Assembly: GCA_910577685.1 (NCBI GenBank)
Contig: CAJTOH010000019.1
Coordinates: 11,747-75,746 of the forward strand
Direction of reading: 5' to 3'
From: an uncultured Dorea sp.
GTDB lineage: Bacteria > Bacillota > Clostridia > Lachnospirales > Lachnospiraceae
Length of the DNA stretch: 64,000 nt
The notes beneath the pieces are model-generated. The model saw only the letters and a list, made by a program, of their open reading frames with translations. It did no database searches and had not been told where the DNA came from. Below, piece after piece: positions 24,368 to 33,267 of the stretch. The position numbers and the translations under genes were made by a program. Within the stretch, counting starts at the first letter, position 1; each line of letters starts with the position of its first letter.

Positions 24368-25711
24368 TTAATACCCCCGCTCCTTTAACCCGTTCACCAG
24401 CCCTACATAAAACTCTCTGACGTCAAAATCCCGTATATTCTCCCTGTTCAAATCAATCATATCCCCGTGGGAGATCCCCCTCTTTCCCTTTGCCGTCAGA
24501 AACAGATAATCTTCTCCCCACGGAAAGGATCCCTCCGCCACCAATCCGTCATTGGGACCGTCAAAAAATTTGACAAGCTGGTGAGAGAAATTAAGGGGGA
24601 ATCTTCCTCCCGACGCCACATTCAGTTTCGAACCGACACTCTGGTAATAAACCCCCGGCGCATCAGGCACGTTCCGGTTAAAGCTCTTACAGGCAGATGC
24701 CGTAAGGTCAGTAACCGCCGCAATGAAATCCGGATTCTCATCCCCTAATTTCCTAAGCGCAGCGTTATAACCGTCCGCCACCTTGTCCTTCGTCGCCTGC
24801 GGAATCTTTTCCAGAAGGTAATCGGCAAAAATGCATCCCCTGTGCGGTGTATTGATTGTCGTCAGGGACGCGACATATTCCGCCATTCCAAGAACGCTGA
24901 CCGCATACCGCGAATCCAGCCCGCCCTTCGAATGTGCGATGATGTTTACCTTCCGGCTGCCGGTCTGCTCAATAATCTCTCTGATACGGCCGGCAAGCTC
25001 TCTGCCGCTGTCCGCAACGCAAGCCGCCGACTGATGATTGCCATAGAAAATCGACGCGCCGTGAGCCTCCAGCTCCTTAGGGATCCTGCCCCAATAGTTA
25101 AAATATTTAAAATCCCGGAAAAATACCCCGTGTACCATCAGAATCGGATACTTGGTCTGGCAAAGCCTCTCGTCTTTGCGCTCCTGCGCCTGCATAATCT
25201 TTACGCTCTCAAATTCCCATTCTTCCATCGCCATACGGATAATCTTTACCAACACGACAAGATGAACGACAGGGATCCATCCGCACAGAATCCCAATAGC
25301 CCTCCACTTCACTCCGATCTGGAAAGAGGTCAGGTATACACGGACGATACCGCACCAGAAAACGGACGACTCCGCGATTACCGCACAGGCAAGGTCTGCA
25401 AACCATACTGTCTTCGCCTCCGCAAAAGACACCGGAAGCATAATGATAAGCCCCGCCGCCGATACGGTGGCCGATATCAGAAAATAGATCAGCAGCTCGC
25501 ACCCGTCCGCACAGATCCGAAGCCTCCTTTTAGGAAGCCTCCGATGTGAAAACGCCGGAACGATATTCAATATAATCACTCCCACTATAAAAAGGAGTAC
25601 GAAAAAAATGCCCCCTTTTTCCGGAATAACCCCATAATGATACAGAAATGGAATATTAGCCCCAAGACATAGGAAAAATGCACAGCCTGCCCGCCGTATG
25701 TACTTCATCAT
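24368..25711 (-). CDS. Membrane-anchored alpha/beta-hydrolase (lipase-like)
   Basis: A 447-residue protein with about five membrane helices in the first 170 residues (for example GGIFFVLLFIVGVIILNIV and FLISATVSAAGLIIMLPVSF), then an alpha/beta-hydrolase domain. YPILMVHGVFFRDFKYFNYW holds the oxyanion region and IIAHSKGGLDSRY the nucleophile Ser in a PGAP1/triacylglycerol-lipase-like elbow. SPxD-like GPNDGLV and ISHGDMID supply the likely Asp and His. It probably acts on lipid esters at the membrane; the substrate is unknown. GC content resembles the neighbours. Confidence 0.85.
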   Translation of the reverse strand: MMKYIRRAGCAFFLCLGANIPFLYHYGVIPEKGGIFFVLLFIVGVIILNIVPAFSHRRLPKRRLRICADGCELLIYFLISATVSAAGLIIMLPVSFAEAKTVWFADLACAVIAESSVFWCGIVRVYLTSFQIGVKWRAIGILCGWIPVVHLVVLVKIIRMAMEEWEFESVKIMQAQERKDERLCQTKYPILMVHGVFFRDFKYFNYWGRIPKELEAHGASIFYGNHQSAACVADSGRELAGRIREIIEQTGSRKVNIIAHSKGGLDSRYAVSVLGMAEYVASLTTINTPHRGCIFADYLLEKIPQATKDKVADGYNAALRKLGDENPDFIAAVTDLTASACKSFNRNVPDAPGVYYQSVGSKLNVASGGRFPLNFSHQLVKFFDGPNDGLVAEGSFPWGEDYLFLTAKGKRGISHGDMIDLNRENIRDFDVREFYVGLVNGLKERGY

Positions 25712-25744
25712 CCTTCTTCCGAAACCTCCTCTTATGAGCCGTTG

Positions 25745-26308
25745 TCAGTCCACCATCCCCAGACGCGGATAATACTGAAATACCGCCTTCGCCAGAATCT
25801 TTTTCTTCTCCACATATTGATTCTCCCAGAATCTGGAATCATGAGAGTGATTCCGGTTATCCCCCATCACAAAATAAGAATCTTGAGGGACTTCATACGG
25901 CCCGAAACTTCCCTTAGGAACCTCTTTCAGGTAAATCTCCTCAAGCGGAAGATCGGCCCCGTTGATATAGACCTGCCCGTCTACAATCCGGACCGTCTCC
26001 CCCGGCAGCCCGATCACCCTCTTTATAAAAACCTGAGACTCGTCGTCCGGGAACCGGAATATAATGATGTCGTCCCTCTTTGGCTCCTGAAACAGATATG
26101 CCAGACGCGACCCGATAATCCGGTCCCCGGGAAGGATCGTATTCTCCATGGAACCGGACGGAATCGTTGCATTTACAATCAGAACCTTACTGCAGAACAA
26201 CGCCAGCAGAACCGGTACCACGATCATGTTGAAACATTCCCTGACAATTTTTTTTACTTTATCACCTTTAATTTTAATATCCAAATACTCCGTCAATCGA
26301 TTCATCAT
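25745..26308 (-). CDS. lepB: Signal peptidase I
   Basis: Cleaves signal peptides of exported proteins at the outer face of the membrane. The 187-residue protein has one N-terminal membrane helix (MIVVPVLLALFCSKVLIV), the nucleophile Ser in ATIPSGSMENTI, the general-base Lys in FIKRVIGLPGE and the domain E box FVMGDNRNHSHDSRFW. This is the Gram-positive S26A pattern. Two adjacent ATG codons start it inside the dCMP deaminase gene (overlap 35 bp), with GGTGGAG just upstream; a later TTG is possible. Confidence 0.95.
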   Translation of the reverse strand: MMNRLTEYLDIKIKGDKVKKIVRECFNMIVVPVLLALFCSKVLIVNATIPSGSMENTILPGDRIIGSRLAYLFQEPKRDDIIIFRFPDDESQVFIKRVIGLPGETVRIVDGQVYINGADLPLEEIYLKEVPKGSFGPYEVPQDSYFVMGDNRNHSHDSRFWENQYVEKKKILAKAVFQYYPRLGMVD

Positions 26309-26762
26309 TCTCCACCCAGTCGCTCACAAGAACCATCCGGTATGTCTCTTTTGTGTCACGGATATATACCTTCTTAATCCCTGCATTGATAATCAGCCGT
26401 TTACACATGGAACAGCTATTAGAATTCTTGATATACTCCCCTGTATCCACCTCTATCCCGATCAGGTACAAAGAACTCCCGATCATCTTATCCCTCGACG
26501 CGCTGATAATGGCGTTGGCCTCGGCATGGACGCTCCGGCAGAGTTCATAGCGCTCTCCGCGCGGCACCTTCATCTTCTTGCGGATACACTCTCCAAGATC
26601 CGTACAGTTCTTCCGTCCGCGGGGCGCCCCCACATATCCCGTGGAAATAACCTCGTCATTTTTTACAATCACAGCTCCATAGTGCCTCCTAAGACAGGTA
26701 CATCTCTGGGACACCATCTCTGCAAGATCCAGATAATAGTTTGTCTTATCTCTGCGTTCCAT
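26274..26762 (-). CDS. dCMP deaminase (ComEB-like)
   Basis: A zinc-dependent deaminase expected to convert dCMP to dUMP for thymidylate synthesis. The 162-residue protein has the catalytic SVHAEANAII (zinc-ligand His and proton-shuttle Glu) and SNSCSMCKRLIINAGIKKV (two Cys ligands), and an additional CTCLRRHYGAVIV / CTDLGECIR set typical of dCMP deaminases. The gene overlaps lepB and likely shares a transcript with it. Confidence 0.88.
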   Translation of the reverse strand: MERRDKTNYYLDLAEMVSQRCTCLRRHYGAVIVKNDEVISTGYVGAPRGRKNCTDLGECIRKKMKVPRGERYELCRSVHAEANAIISASRDKMIGSSLYLIGIEVDTGEYIKNSNSCSMCKRLIINAGIKKVYIRDTKETYRMVLVSDWVENDESIDGVFGY

Positions 26763-26884
26763 TTGTTCCTCCCGCTTTTTATGGTTTCTTTACCCATATT
26801 ATCCTCTATCTTGCCCAAAATATCAACCTGTTTCTTCTTAAACCTCATTAAACTTAATAAATCAATTAATTCTCAATTTATCCG

Positions 26885-26951
26885 TTGCTAAAACACCGAA
26901 AAAAGTCTATACTATTTTTAAGTATTGCTGTCAGCACGTGAATTCAGCAAT
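26885..26951 (+). promoter_or_regulatory. Promoter and inverted repeat before the AAA ATPase gene
   Basis: TTGCTA (26885-26890) and TATACT (26908-26913) are spaced 17 bp. Just downstream, ATTGCTG (26924-26930) and CAGCAAT (26945-26951) form a perfect 7-bp inverted repeat in the leader, a possible operator or hairpin. Confidence 0.6.
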
Positions 26952-26968
26952 GTTTCAGGAGGTGTACC

Positions 26969-27997
26969 ATGCATTTAATCAATGCTCAGATAACGAATTT
27001 TAAAGGAATTGAACAGCTGCGTCTGGAATTTAAACCAGGCTTCCATCTGATAAAGGGAACGGGCGGAACCGGAAAGACTTCTATTCTCAACGCTCTGGCC
27101 GCAGGCCTATCCGGAATCCTTTCGGGAATCGAAGAATTTTCCGCAACACATTTTAACAGAGACGAAATCCGCAAAGTATACGGAATATCCGGCGACGGCG
27201 CGCTTGACTGCAGCTACTTTGCACCGGTTGAGATTACTCTGGTCGCAAGCGTTGAAGGGATAAATATACCCGTCCGCTGGATTATGAGCCGAACCAGCAT
27301 CCACGCCTCGAAAAGCTCAATCCAACCCAAAGATACCGCCGCCGTCTTAAGGCGTCTTGCAAAAAAAACAGAGCTGGATCTGCCGGTCATAAGTTTTTAC
27401 GGCTCCGAAAGGGCCTGTTCACCGAGATTAGAAAAAATAGAAAATATTTTCCGCAAAAAATATTTAAGAACCGTAGGTTACACGGATACGCTGTCGGAAT
27501 CGACAAACCTTCGTTTCTTGTTCAACTGGTGTTCGAAGATGGAGCAGACGGAGCAATACGGGGCGGTTATGGGTGCGGCAGCCGATTTTGCAGGCAGGAT
27601 GAACGGCGGGAAATCCTGCAGATTCTTTTTTGACAAGAAACTGGATGAACTTATGTATCAGGACGATCAGGGAATCCTTCCCGTAGGGCATCTAAGCGCA
27701 GGTTTCCAGTCCTTGATCTGGATGATCTTTGATATTTCCTTCCGGATGGCTTTGCTGAATCCCCATAAGAAAGAGGAGATCCCAAAGTCAAGGGGGATTG
27801 TCCTGATTGACGAACTGGACATGCATCTGGATTCTAAGGGACAGGCCGCGGTGATTGACGCGCTGAGGGGTGTGTTTCCCAATGTGCAGTTTATTGCGGC
27901 TGCGTGTTCTGCAACAATAGCCGATTCTGCAAAGGAGGTTACGATCATCGACATTGAAAACGGGGAACCACAATATAGTTGCCGGAAGGAATCTTGA
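26969..27997 (+). CDS. AAA family ATPase (COG3950-like), stand-alone
   Basis: A 342-residue SMC/RecF-type ATPase without a long coiled coil. Walker A is GTGGTGKT (30-37), the ABC-like signature is LSAGFQSL (242-249) and Walker B is IVLIDELDMHLD (277-288). The layout fits COG3950/AAA_21 proteins, which appear in anti-phage systems and other contexts. Where relatives have the TTHSPQ switch, this one reads AACSATI (311-317), so the H-loop His is missing. GGAGGTG precedes the ATG. It is a lone plus-strand gene with its own promoter and hairpin terminator, and no partner nuclease is adjacent. Confidence 0.85.
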   Translation: MHLINAQITNFKGIEQLRLEFKPGFHLIKGTGGTGKTSILNALAAGLSGILSGIEEFSATHFNRDEIRKVYGISGDGALDCSYFAPVEITLVASVEGINIPVRWIMSRTSIHASKSSIQPKDTAAVLRRLAKKTELDLPVISFYGSERACSPRLEKIENIFRKKYLRTVGYTDTLSESTNLRFLFNWCSKMEQTEQYGAVMGAAADFAGRMNGGKSCRFFFDKKLDELMYQDDQGILPVGHLSAGFQSLIWMIFDISFRMALLNPHKKEEIPKSRGIVLIDELDMHLDSKGQAAVIDALRGVFPNVQFIAAACSATIADSAKEVTIIDIENGEPQYSCRKES

Positions 27998-28012
27998 CAA
28001 GATTATACGGTA

Positions 28013-28044
28013 TCAGAGGGATGGTATATTTACCATTCCTCTGA
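28013..28044 (+). terminator. Hairpin terminator after the AAA ATPase gene
   Basis: TCAGAGGGATGGTA pairs with TACCATTCCTCTGA through 14 positions, one of them G-T, around loop TATT. The following T content is weak, so termination may be partial. Confidence 0.65.
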
Positions 28045-28101
28045 ATATGCTTCTCTTAATATTCCGGTTTTGCCGCAGATATTGAGCGGTTTATACTCAG
28101 A

Positions 28102-29493
28102 TCACAGCAGCCATTCTTCAATCGTATCCAAAAGCGCGCTCTGGTAACTGATTGCATCCACATCCTCGGCAGCGATAATATCCCGGCTCCCCACTTTCGT
28201 TCCATTCAGGTAATATTTTGCTTCTCCTACCTTATCTCCCTTTTTGATCGGAGCCTGCAATTTCTTATCCACCGCCACTTTTCTTTCCATTCCTTTTAAA
28301 TCGGCCCCCGTCGTATCGATATATGTAAACGCCTCTTCCTGCTCCGCCTTAACGGTCTTCTTTACCCCTCTCGCAAGCTTCACAGGCTTTACAGGACTTT
28401 CCTCCTCCTGATACTTATTGCATTTCCCAAATCCATAATTACAGAGAGTAATAGCGTCTCTTACACGGGCTTTGCTGTCTTCCGCCGCCATGATTACCGC
28501 GATTAATTCCGTATCGTCCTTTTTTGCCGTGGCAGATACGCAGAACTTCGCCTTGCTGGTGGAGCCGGTTTTAAGGCCGGTGGCATATTCATACTGCCGG
28601 ATCAGTTTATTCGTGTTCGTCAGGCCGAACTCGGAGGAACCCTTTTTCGTCGTGTGGGTTATATTCTCCATCCAGATAGTGCAGTAATCGTGGATCTGGG
28701 GGTATGCCGTAATCAGCTCCCTTGACATCAGCGCAATATCCTTTGCCGTTGTCAGATGTCCCTCCGCATCCAGCCCGTTGCAGTTGATAAAATGCGTGTT
28801 CGTCATTCCAAGGCCTTCGGCTCTTTTGTTCATCTGCGCCACAAATTCCTCTTCATTGCCGCAGATGTGTTCTGCCATTGCCACACATGCGTCGTTTGCG
28901 CTTGCCACGGAAATGCATTTAATCATCGTATCCACCGTCTGCACCTCCCCCGGCTCTAAAAACACCTGCGACCCGCCCATAGACGCCGCATACTCCGAAG
29001 TCGTCACCGAATCCTCCAGCTTAATCTTCCCGTCCGCCAGCGCATCGAAAATCAGCAGAAGGGTCATAACCTTGGTCACGCTGGCCGGCGGCCGCTGCGT
29101 ATCTCCGTCTTTCTCAAAAATCACCTGTCCTGTAGAAGATTCCATCAGAACCGCAGACGGCGCGCTGACTTCTACCTGCCCCTGCGCCCCCGAATTTTCA
29201 GACGCCTCCGCATCTTCCTTATCTTCATCCCTCTCCCCGGCATCTGCCTCCCCTTGGGCGGCTTCCCCTTCCTGTGCTTCACCCGTTTCCCCCGCATCCG
29301 TCTCCTCCTGCCCCTCAGTTTCTCCCTGTCCGACCGTTTCTTTTGTTTCCTTCTCCTTCTGATTCCCACCCTCGCTCCTCTGCGTTTCCTTTTTCTGCTC
29401 ATCCGTATACAGAATAGGCTCCTTCACCTGCACCGCATATACGGGCTGTACGCACAGCAAAGCTCCAAGCAGCATTGCCACAATAGATTTCAT
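28102..29493 (-). CDS. D-alanyl-D-alanine carboxypeptidase (penicillin-binding protein, S11 family)
   Basis: Trims the terminal D-Ala from peptidoglycan stem peptides outside the cell. The 463-residue protein has a signal peptide (residues 1-20), an unusual Glu/Gly/Gln-rich linker (about 33-108), and the S11 domain with SVTK (138-141), SAN (198-200) and KTG (308-310). The C-terminal beta-rich domain (PVKLARGVKKTVKAEQ to KKGDKVGEAKYYLNG) is the DacF/PBP5 type; there is no clear C-terminal amphipathic anchor. The acidic low-complexity linker is longer than in most relatives. Confidence 0.95.
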   Translation of the reverse strand: MKSIVAMLLGALLCVQPVYAVQVKEPILYTDEQKKETQRSEGGNQKEKETKETVGQGETEGQEETDAGETGEAQEGEAAQGEADAGERDEDKEDAEASENSGAQGQVEVSAPSAVLMESSTGQVIFEKDGDTQRPPASVTKVMTLLLIFDALADGKIKLEDSVTTSEYAASMGGSQVFLEPGEVQTVDTMIKCISVASANDACVAMAEHICGNEEEFVAQMNKRAEGLGMTNTHFINCNGLDAEGHLTTAKDIALMSRELITAYPQIHDYCTIWMENITHTTKKGSSEFGLTNTNKLIRQYEYATGLKTGSTSKAKFCVSATAKKDDTELIAVIMAAEDSKARVRDAITLCNYGFGKCNKYQEEESPVKPVKLARGVKKTVKAEQEEAFTYIDTTGADLKGMERKVAVDKKLQAPIKKGDKVGEAKYYLNGTKVGSRDIIAAEDVDAISYQSALLDTIEEWLL

Positions 29494-29610
29494 ACAACTG
29501 ACTCCTCATAATTTCCTCTATTACTACTATTGTAATAGACACCCGCAGAAATTATGACAATCCATTCGCCTAATCGGAGGTATAACCTAAATATACCATA
29601 AATAACGGCA

Positions 29611-29652
29611 AAAACAGGGGATGGAGAGCTATAACCTCCCATCCCCTGTTTT
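29611..29652 (-). terminator. Terminator after rubredoxin gene
   Basis: AAAACAGGGGATGG (29611-29624) pairs with CCATCCCCTGTTTT (29639-29652), a 14-bp stem that ends in T residues on the minus strand. Confidence 0.88.
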
Positions 29653-29692
29653 CACTGCTGCTGTTCACTTCCACAAAATATCCCGTCGGAAT

Positions 29693-29848
29693 CTACACCT
29701 CGGAAAATTGATCTTTCCCTACCATACAGAGCGGACAAACAAAATCCTCCGGCACGTCCTCCCACTTTGTACCCGGCGCGATATCTCCCTCCGGATAACC
29801 TGCTTCCTCGTCATACTCCCATCCGCATACGTCACATACATACTTCAT
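29693..29848 (-). CDS. Rubredoxin
   Basis: A 51-residue iron protein for one-electron transfer in the cytoplasm, often serving peroxide or superoxide detoxification in anaerobes. YVCDVCGWEYDEEAGYPEGD and FVCPLCMVGKDQFSEV supply the four Cys ligands. The second loop normally reads CPxCG; here the Gly after the fourth Cys is Met. AAAGGAG precedes the ATG at 29848 by 8 bases. The gene has its own strong terminator and is short enough to be missed by simple gene finders. Confidence 0.93.
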   Translation of the reverse strand: MKYVCDVCGWEYDEEAGYPEGDIAPGTKWEDVPEDFVCPLCMVGKDQFSEV

Positions 29849-29964
29849 AATCCTTTTCTCCTTTCAAAATCTATAAACACTCTCTGATGCGCCGCCGCAT
29901 CAATATATCTGACTTTACACACACCGGCGCACCCAAGAGTATTCTTCCCTGCTACCCCCGAAGA

Positions 29965-31503
29965 CTACTCCATCTCCAGCACATAATTCCTGGTCGTAAC
30001 CCCGCTGGTCCGTCCTTTTCCATTTACAAGGATTGCCTTAAACAGCGTCTCGCCCTCCGGCATGTCGATCGGCCCCGTATACTTGCCGGACGCCGTGGAA
30101 GGTTCCTCCCCGTCCATCGTATAATAAGCCTCATACCCTTCCGGTACCTTAATCTCAATCTGCACCGCGGCGCTGTACTGGCCGGTAGACGGCGACACCG
30201 CCGGGGCGTCCACGATCGGCAGCTCCACCGTATAAGACTTCTTGACCGGAAGGCCCGGAACTCCTTTCTCGTCAACGGCAAGCGCAGAGATCTCGTTTAC
30301 GCCTTCCCCAAGCTGAAGAGGTTCCGTGTATTTCTTGCTTCTAATAGTCGCCTCCGTCCCGTCGTCGGTGTAATAAATGGTATATCCCTCTTCCGTCGTC
30401 AAAGACAGCTCCTGAACGTCCTCGTAAACCTGACTGTCATCCAAGCTGAATCCGGGATCGGCAACAATGTAACCCGCCAGACGCTCCGCTACTTCTCCGT
30501 CTACCTCCTCAAGGAGCAGCGGAATCTTCTCCTTCTGGTCCGTGTCCATATAGAATTCCACATATGCCTGATAAATATCCGCATTTTGGGGCTGTTTCTT
30601 GACCGCTTCCAGAAAAATTGATTCTGCCCAGTCAAGATCCTTCTTTGCAATATATACTTTCGCCAATCCCTCATAAGCGTCTTTTTTCGTTTCGTCTTTA
30701 CGAATCCCGCGTTCAAAATAAGCGATTGCCTGATTCAATTCCCCCGCTTTCAACGCCTTGTTTCCTCTGTTTACAATTCCCTGATAAGAATTCGTATACA
30801 GATAAAACGAACTCCCGCCAATTGCTGCAATAATAAGGAACAATACAAACAGACATCCCATTCTTTTGCGCCGCTTTGCTTTTTTGCGTTCCGCCTGTCT
30901 TCGCTTTCGGTCACGCTCCGACATATTCTCGGTTGCATATCCCCGACGCGGACCCGTGTTCCGACTCGCTCCTCTGACGTCCCGGCTAGTGCTTCGTCCG
31001 GCCCCGCCCATATCGCGGCCGGTACTTCGGCTCACCCTGCCTCCCGTATCCCGGCTCATTCCCCGGCCGGTATTCCGTCCGGCTCCGCCCATGTCACGGC
31101 TCGTACTCCGGCTTATTCCGCCTTGCATATCACGGCTCGTACTCCGGCCGGCTCCACCCATATCACGATTCGTACTCCGGCCGATTCCACCCATATCACG
31201 GCTCGTACTCCGGCCGATTCCGCCCATGTCGCGGCTCGTACTCCGGCCGGCTCCGCCCATATCACGATTCGTCCCGCGTCCCACATTCCGCCCGGTTCCG
31301 CTTCTTCTGGGATCCGTATCCCTTATAGAACCATAATCAATATAATCATCATAACCGTCTTCGCCGTTAATTGCACCCCTTATCTGCTCAGTAAGCATGT
31401 CGTCCAAAGGATTATAATCCGGAACAATGCGTACTTCCCTGCCGCATGATTCACAGTATAACATCCCTTCCGGTATCTCATATCCGCAATACTCGCATTT
31501 CAT
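29965..31503 (-). CDS. Zinc-ribbon, repeat-rich membrane protein with TPR and chitobiase-like domains
   Basis: A 512-residue protein of modular build. Residues 3-20 are a zinc ribbon (CEYCGYEIPEGMLYCESCG). Residues 76-184 are about nine copies of an 11-residue unit such as GRSTSRDMGGI. A very basic stretch precedes one membrane helix (MGCLFVLFLIIAAIGGSSFYL). Two or three TPR-like helices follow (ALKAGELNQAIAYFERGIRK), then two Ig-like repeats of the chitobiase C-terminal type (YTIYYTDDGTEATIRSKKYT and YEAYYTMDGEEPSTASGKYT) outside the cell. Its role is unknown; an envelope-associated scaffold is likely. A G7 run replaces a normal Shine-Dalgarno site. Confidence 0.85.
   Translation of the reverse strand: MKCEYCGYEIPEGMLYCESCGREVRIVPDYNPLDDMLTEQIRGAINGEDGYDDYIDYGSIRDTDPRRSGTGRNVGRGTNRDMGGAGRSTSRDMGGIGRSTSRDMGGIGRSTNRDMGGAGRSTSRDMQGGISRSTSRDMGGAGRNTGRGMSRDTGGRVSRSTGRDMGGAGRSTSRDVRGASRNTGPRRGYATENMSERDRKRRQAERKKAKRRKRMGCLFVLFLIIAAIGGSSFYLYTNSYQGIVNRGNKALKAGELNQAIAYFERGIRKDETKKDAYEGLAKVYIAKKDLDWAESIFLEAVKKQPQNADIYQAYVEFYMDTDQKEKIPLLLEEVDGEVAERLAGYIVADPGFSLDDSQVYEDVQELSLTTEEGYTIYYTDDGTEATIRSKKYTEPLQLGEGVNEISALAVDEKGVPGLPVKKSYTVELPIVDAPAVSPSTGQYSAAVQIEIKVPEGYEAYYTMDGEEPSTASGKYTGPIDMPEGETLFKAILVNGKGRTSGVTTRNYVLEME
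30952..31278 (-). repeat. 33-bp tandem repeat array within the zinc-ribbon protein gene
   Basis: The unit encodes (G/S)R(S/N)T(S/N/G)RDMGG(A/I), 11 residues. Several neighbouring copies are nearly identical in DNA (for example 31140-31260), while copies nearer the membrane helix have diverged. Such an array can change length by slippage or recombination. Confidence 0.85.
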
Positions 31504-31560
31504 CTTAAGAGACCCCCCCTACTTACTGCCGTTCCCAAAACAGATTCCGGCAGGTTTTTC

Positions 31561-33243
31561 TTAAAACAATCCGGTGATCTTCCCATCGTCCGATACGTCA
31601 ATCCCGTTGGCCGCCGGAACCTTCGGCAGACCCGGCATCGTCATGATCGCTCCCGTGAGCGCAACCACAAAGCCCGCTCCGGCACTGACATAGACTTCTC
31701 TGATATGAATGTCAAAATCTACGGGGCGGCCCAGCTTCTTCGCATCGTCCGACAGTGAATACTGGTTCTTCGCCATGCAGACCGGAAGGTTCCCGAAGCC
31801 CATAGACGCAATCTTCGCAAGCTGCCTCTTCGCCGCCGGTTCATAGACAACCCCCCGCGCGCCGTAAATCTCTCTCGCAATGGTTCCAATCTTATCCTCA
31901 AGGGACATCTCATCCGGATAAAGGGTATGGAAACGGCTCTCCTTGTTCTCAAGCGTGTCGAGAACCTTCTCGGCCAGAGCGATTCCGCCCTCGCCGCCTT
32001 TCTCCCATACCTCGGAGAGGGCGAACTCGCATCCCTTCTCCTCACAGAACCTGCGGATGTATTCATTCTCTGCTTCCGTATCCGTCACGAAGGAATTAAG
32101 GGTCACCACAACCGGAACGTCGTACTTCTTGATATTCTCGATGTGCTTCTCAAGATTCACGATTCCCCTGCGGAGCGCTTCCAAATCTTCCTTTCCCAGG
32201 TCCTCCTTTGCAACACCGCCGTTATACTTCAAAGCGCGGACGGTTGCAACCAAAACTACCACATCCGGTTGAAAGCCCGCCTTGCGGCACTTAATATCCA
32301 AGAATTTCTCCGCCCCGAGATCCGCGCCGAATCCTGCCTCCGTCACAGTGATATCGCTTAGCTTAAGCGCCATCCTTGTGGCTCTGACACTGTTGCATCC
32401 ATGGGCGATATTGGCAAAGGGTCCTCCATGAACCAGCGCAGGCGTATGCTCCAGAGTCTGGATCAAATTGGGCTTAATCGCATCCTTGAGAAGAGCCGTC
32501 ATAGCTCCCGTCGCCTGAAGCTCCTCTGCGGTTACAGGGTCGCCGTTAAAATTATATGCTACGATAATCTTCCCGAGACGTTTTTTCAGATCTTTAATAT
32601 CTTCTGCAAGACAGAGGATTGCCATGATCTCAGACGCCACCGTGATTACAAAATGATCTTCCCTGACCATGCCGTCCATCTTGCTGCCCAGCCCGACAAC
32701 AATATTGCGCAGGTTCCGGTCGTTCATATCAAGACAGCGTTTCCATACTACCTGCCTCGGATCAATCTGAAGCGCGTTGCCCTGCTGGATATGGTTGTCC
32801 AGCATCGCTGCCAGCAGGTTATTGGCCGACGTAATCGCATGGAAATCCCCGGTAAAATGAAGATTCAAATCCTCCATCGGCACCACCTGGGCATATCCGC
32901 CTCCGGCCGCGCCTCCCTTGATTCCGAAACAGGGGCCAAGAGAAGGCTCACGAAGGGCAATGATTGCCTTTTTGTTAAGTTTTGCCAGAGCCTGTCCCAA
33001 TCCAACCGTCGTTGTGGTCTTCCCTTCCCCTGCCGGAGTAGGATTAATGGCCGTCACCAGAACCAGCTTCCCGTCCGGTCTGTCCTTGATCCTTTCCCAT
33101 ACCTCATCAGAAAGTTTCGCCTTGTACTTTCCGTAGAATTCAAGCTCTTCCTCCCCGATTCCTACGGCTTTCGCCACCTCCCTGATGTGCGCCATCTGTG
33201 CCTCCTGTGCAATCTGGATATCTGTTTTCATCGCATTCCCCAT
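31561..33243 (-). CDS. fhs: Formate-tetrahydrofolate ligase
   Basis: ATP-dependent activation of formate to 10-formyl-THF, the entry to the methyl branch of the acetyl-CoA pathway and to purine and fMet synthesis. The 560-residue length is standard. The P-loop NPTPAGEGKTTTTVGLGQ, LREPSLGPCFGIKGGAAGGGY, and PALVHGGPFANIAHGCNS are diagnostic. ATG 33243 follows GAGGAAAGG; a second ATG four codons later is possible. It lies after the spoIIIE/ftsK gene. Confidence 0.97.
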   Translation of the reverse strand: MGNAMKTDIQIAQEAQMAHIREVAKAVGIGEEELEFYGKYKAKLSDEVWERIKDRPDGKLVLVTAINPTPAGEGKTTTTVGLGQALAKLNKKAIIALREPSLGPCFGIKGGAAGGGYAQVVPMEDLNLHFTGDFHAITSANNLLAAMLDNHIQQGNALQIDPRQVVWKRCLDMNDRNLRNIVVGLGSKMDGMVREDHFVITVASEIMAILCLAEDIKDLKKRLGKIIVAYNFNGDPVTAEELQATGAMTALLKDAIKPNLIQTLEHTPALVHGGPFANIAHGCNSVRATRMALKLSDITVTEAGFGADLGAEKFLDIKCRKAGFQPDVVVLVATVRALKYNGGVAKEDLGKEDLEALRRGIVNLEKHIENIKKYDVPVVVTLNSFVTDTEAENEYIRRFCEEKGCEFALSEVWEKGGEGGIALAEKVLDTLENKESRFHTLYPDEMSLEDKIGTIAREIYGARGVVYEPAAKRQLAKIASMGFGNLPVCMAKNQYSLSDDAKKLGRPVDFDIHIREVYVSAGAGFVVALTGAIMTMPGLPKVPAANGIDVSDDGKITGLF

Positions 33244-33267
33244 CCTTTCCTCTTTTTGTTGTTTATA

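Noticed and set aside
30952..31278. Regularly spaced repeats that could be taken for a CRISPR array
   Set aside because: The unit is 33 bp without unique spacers and is in frame with an open reading frame giving an 11-residue protein repeat.
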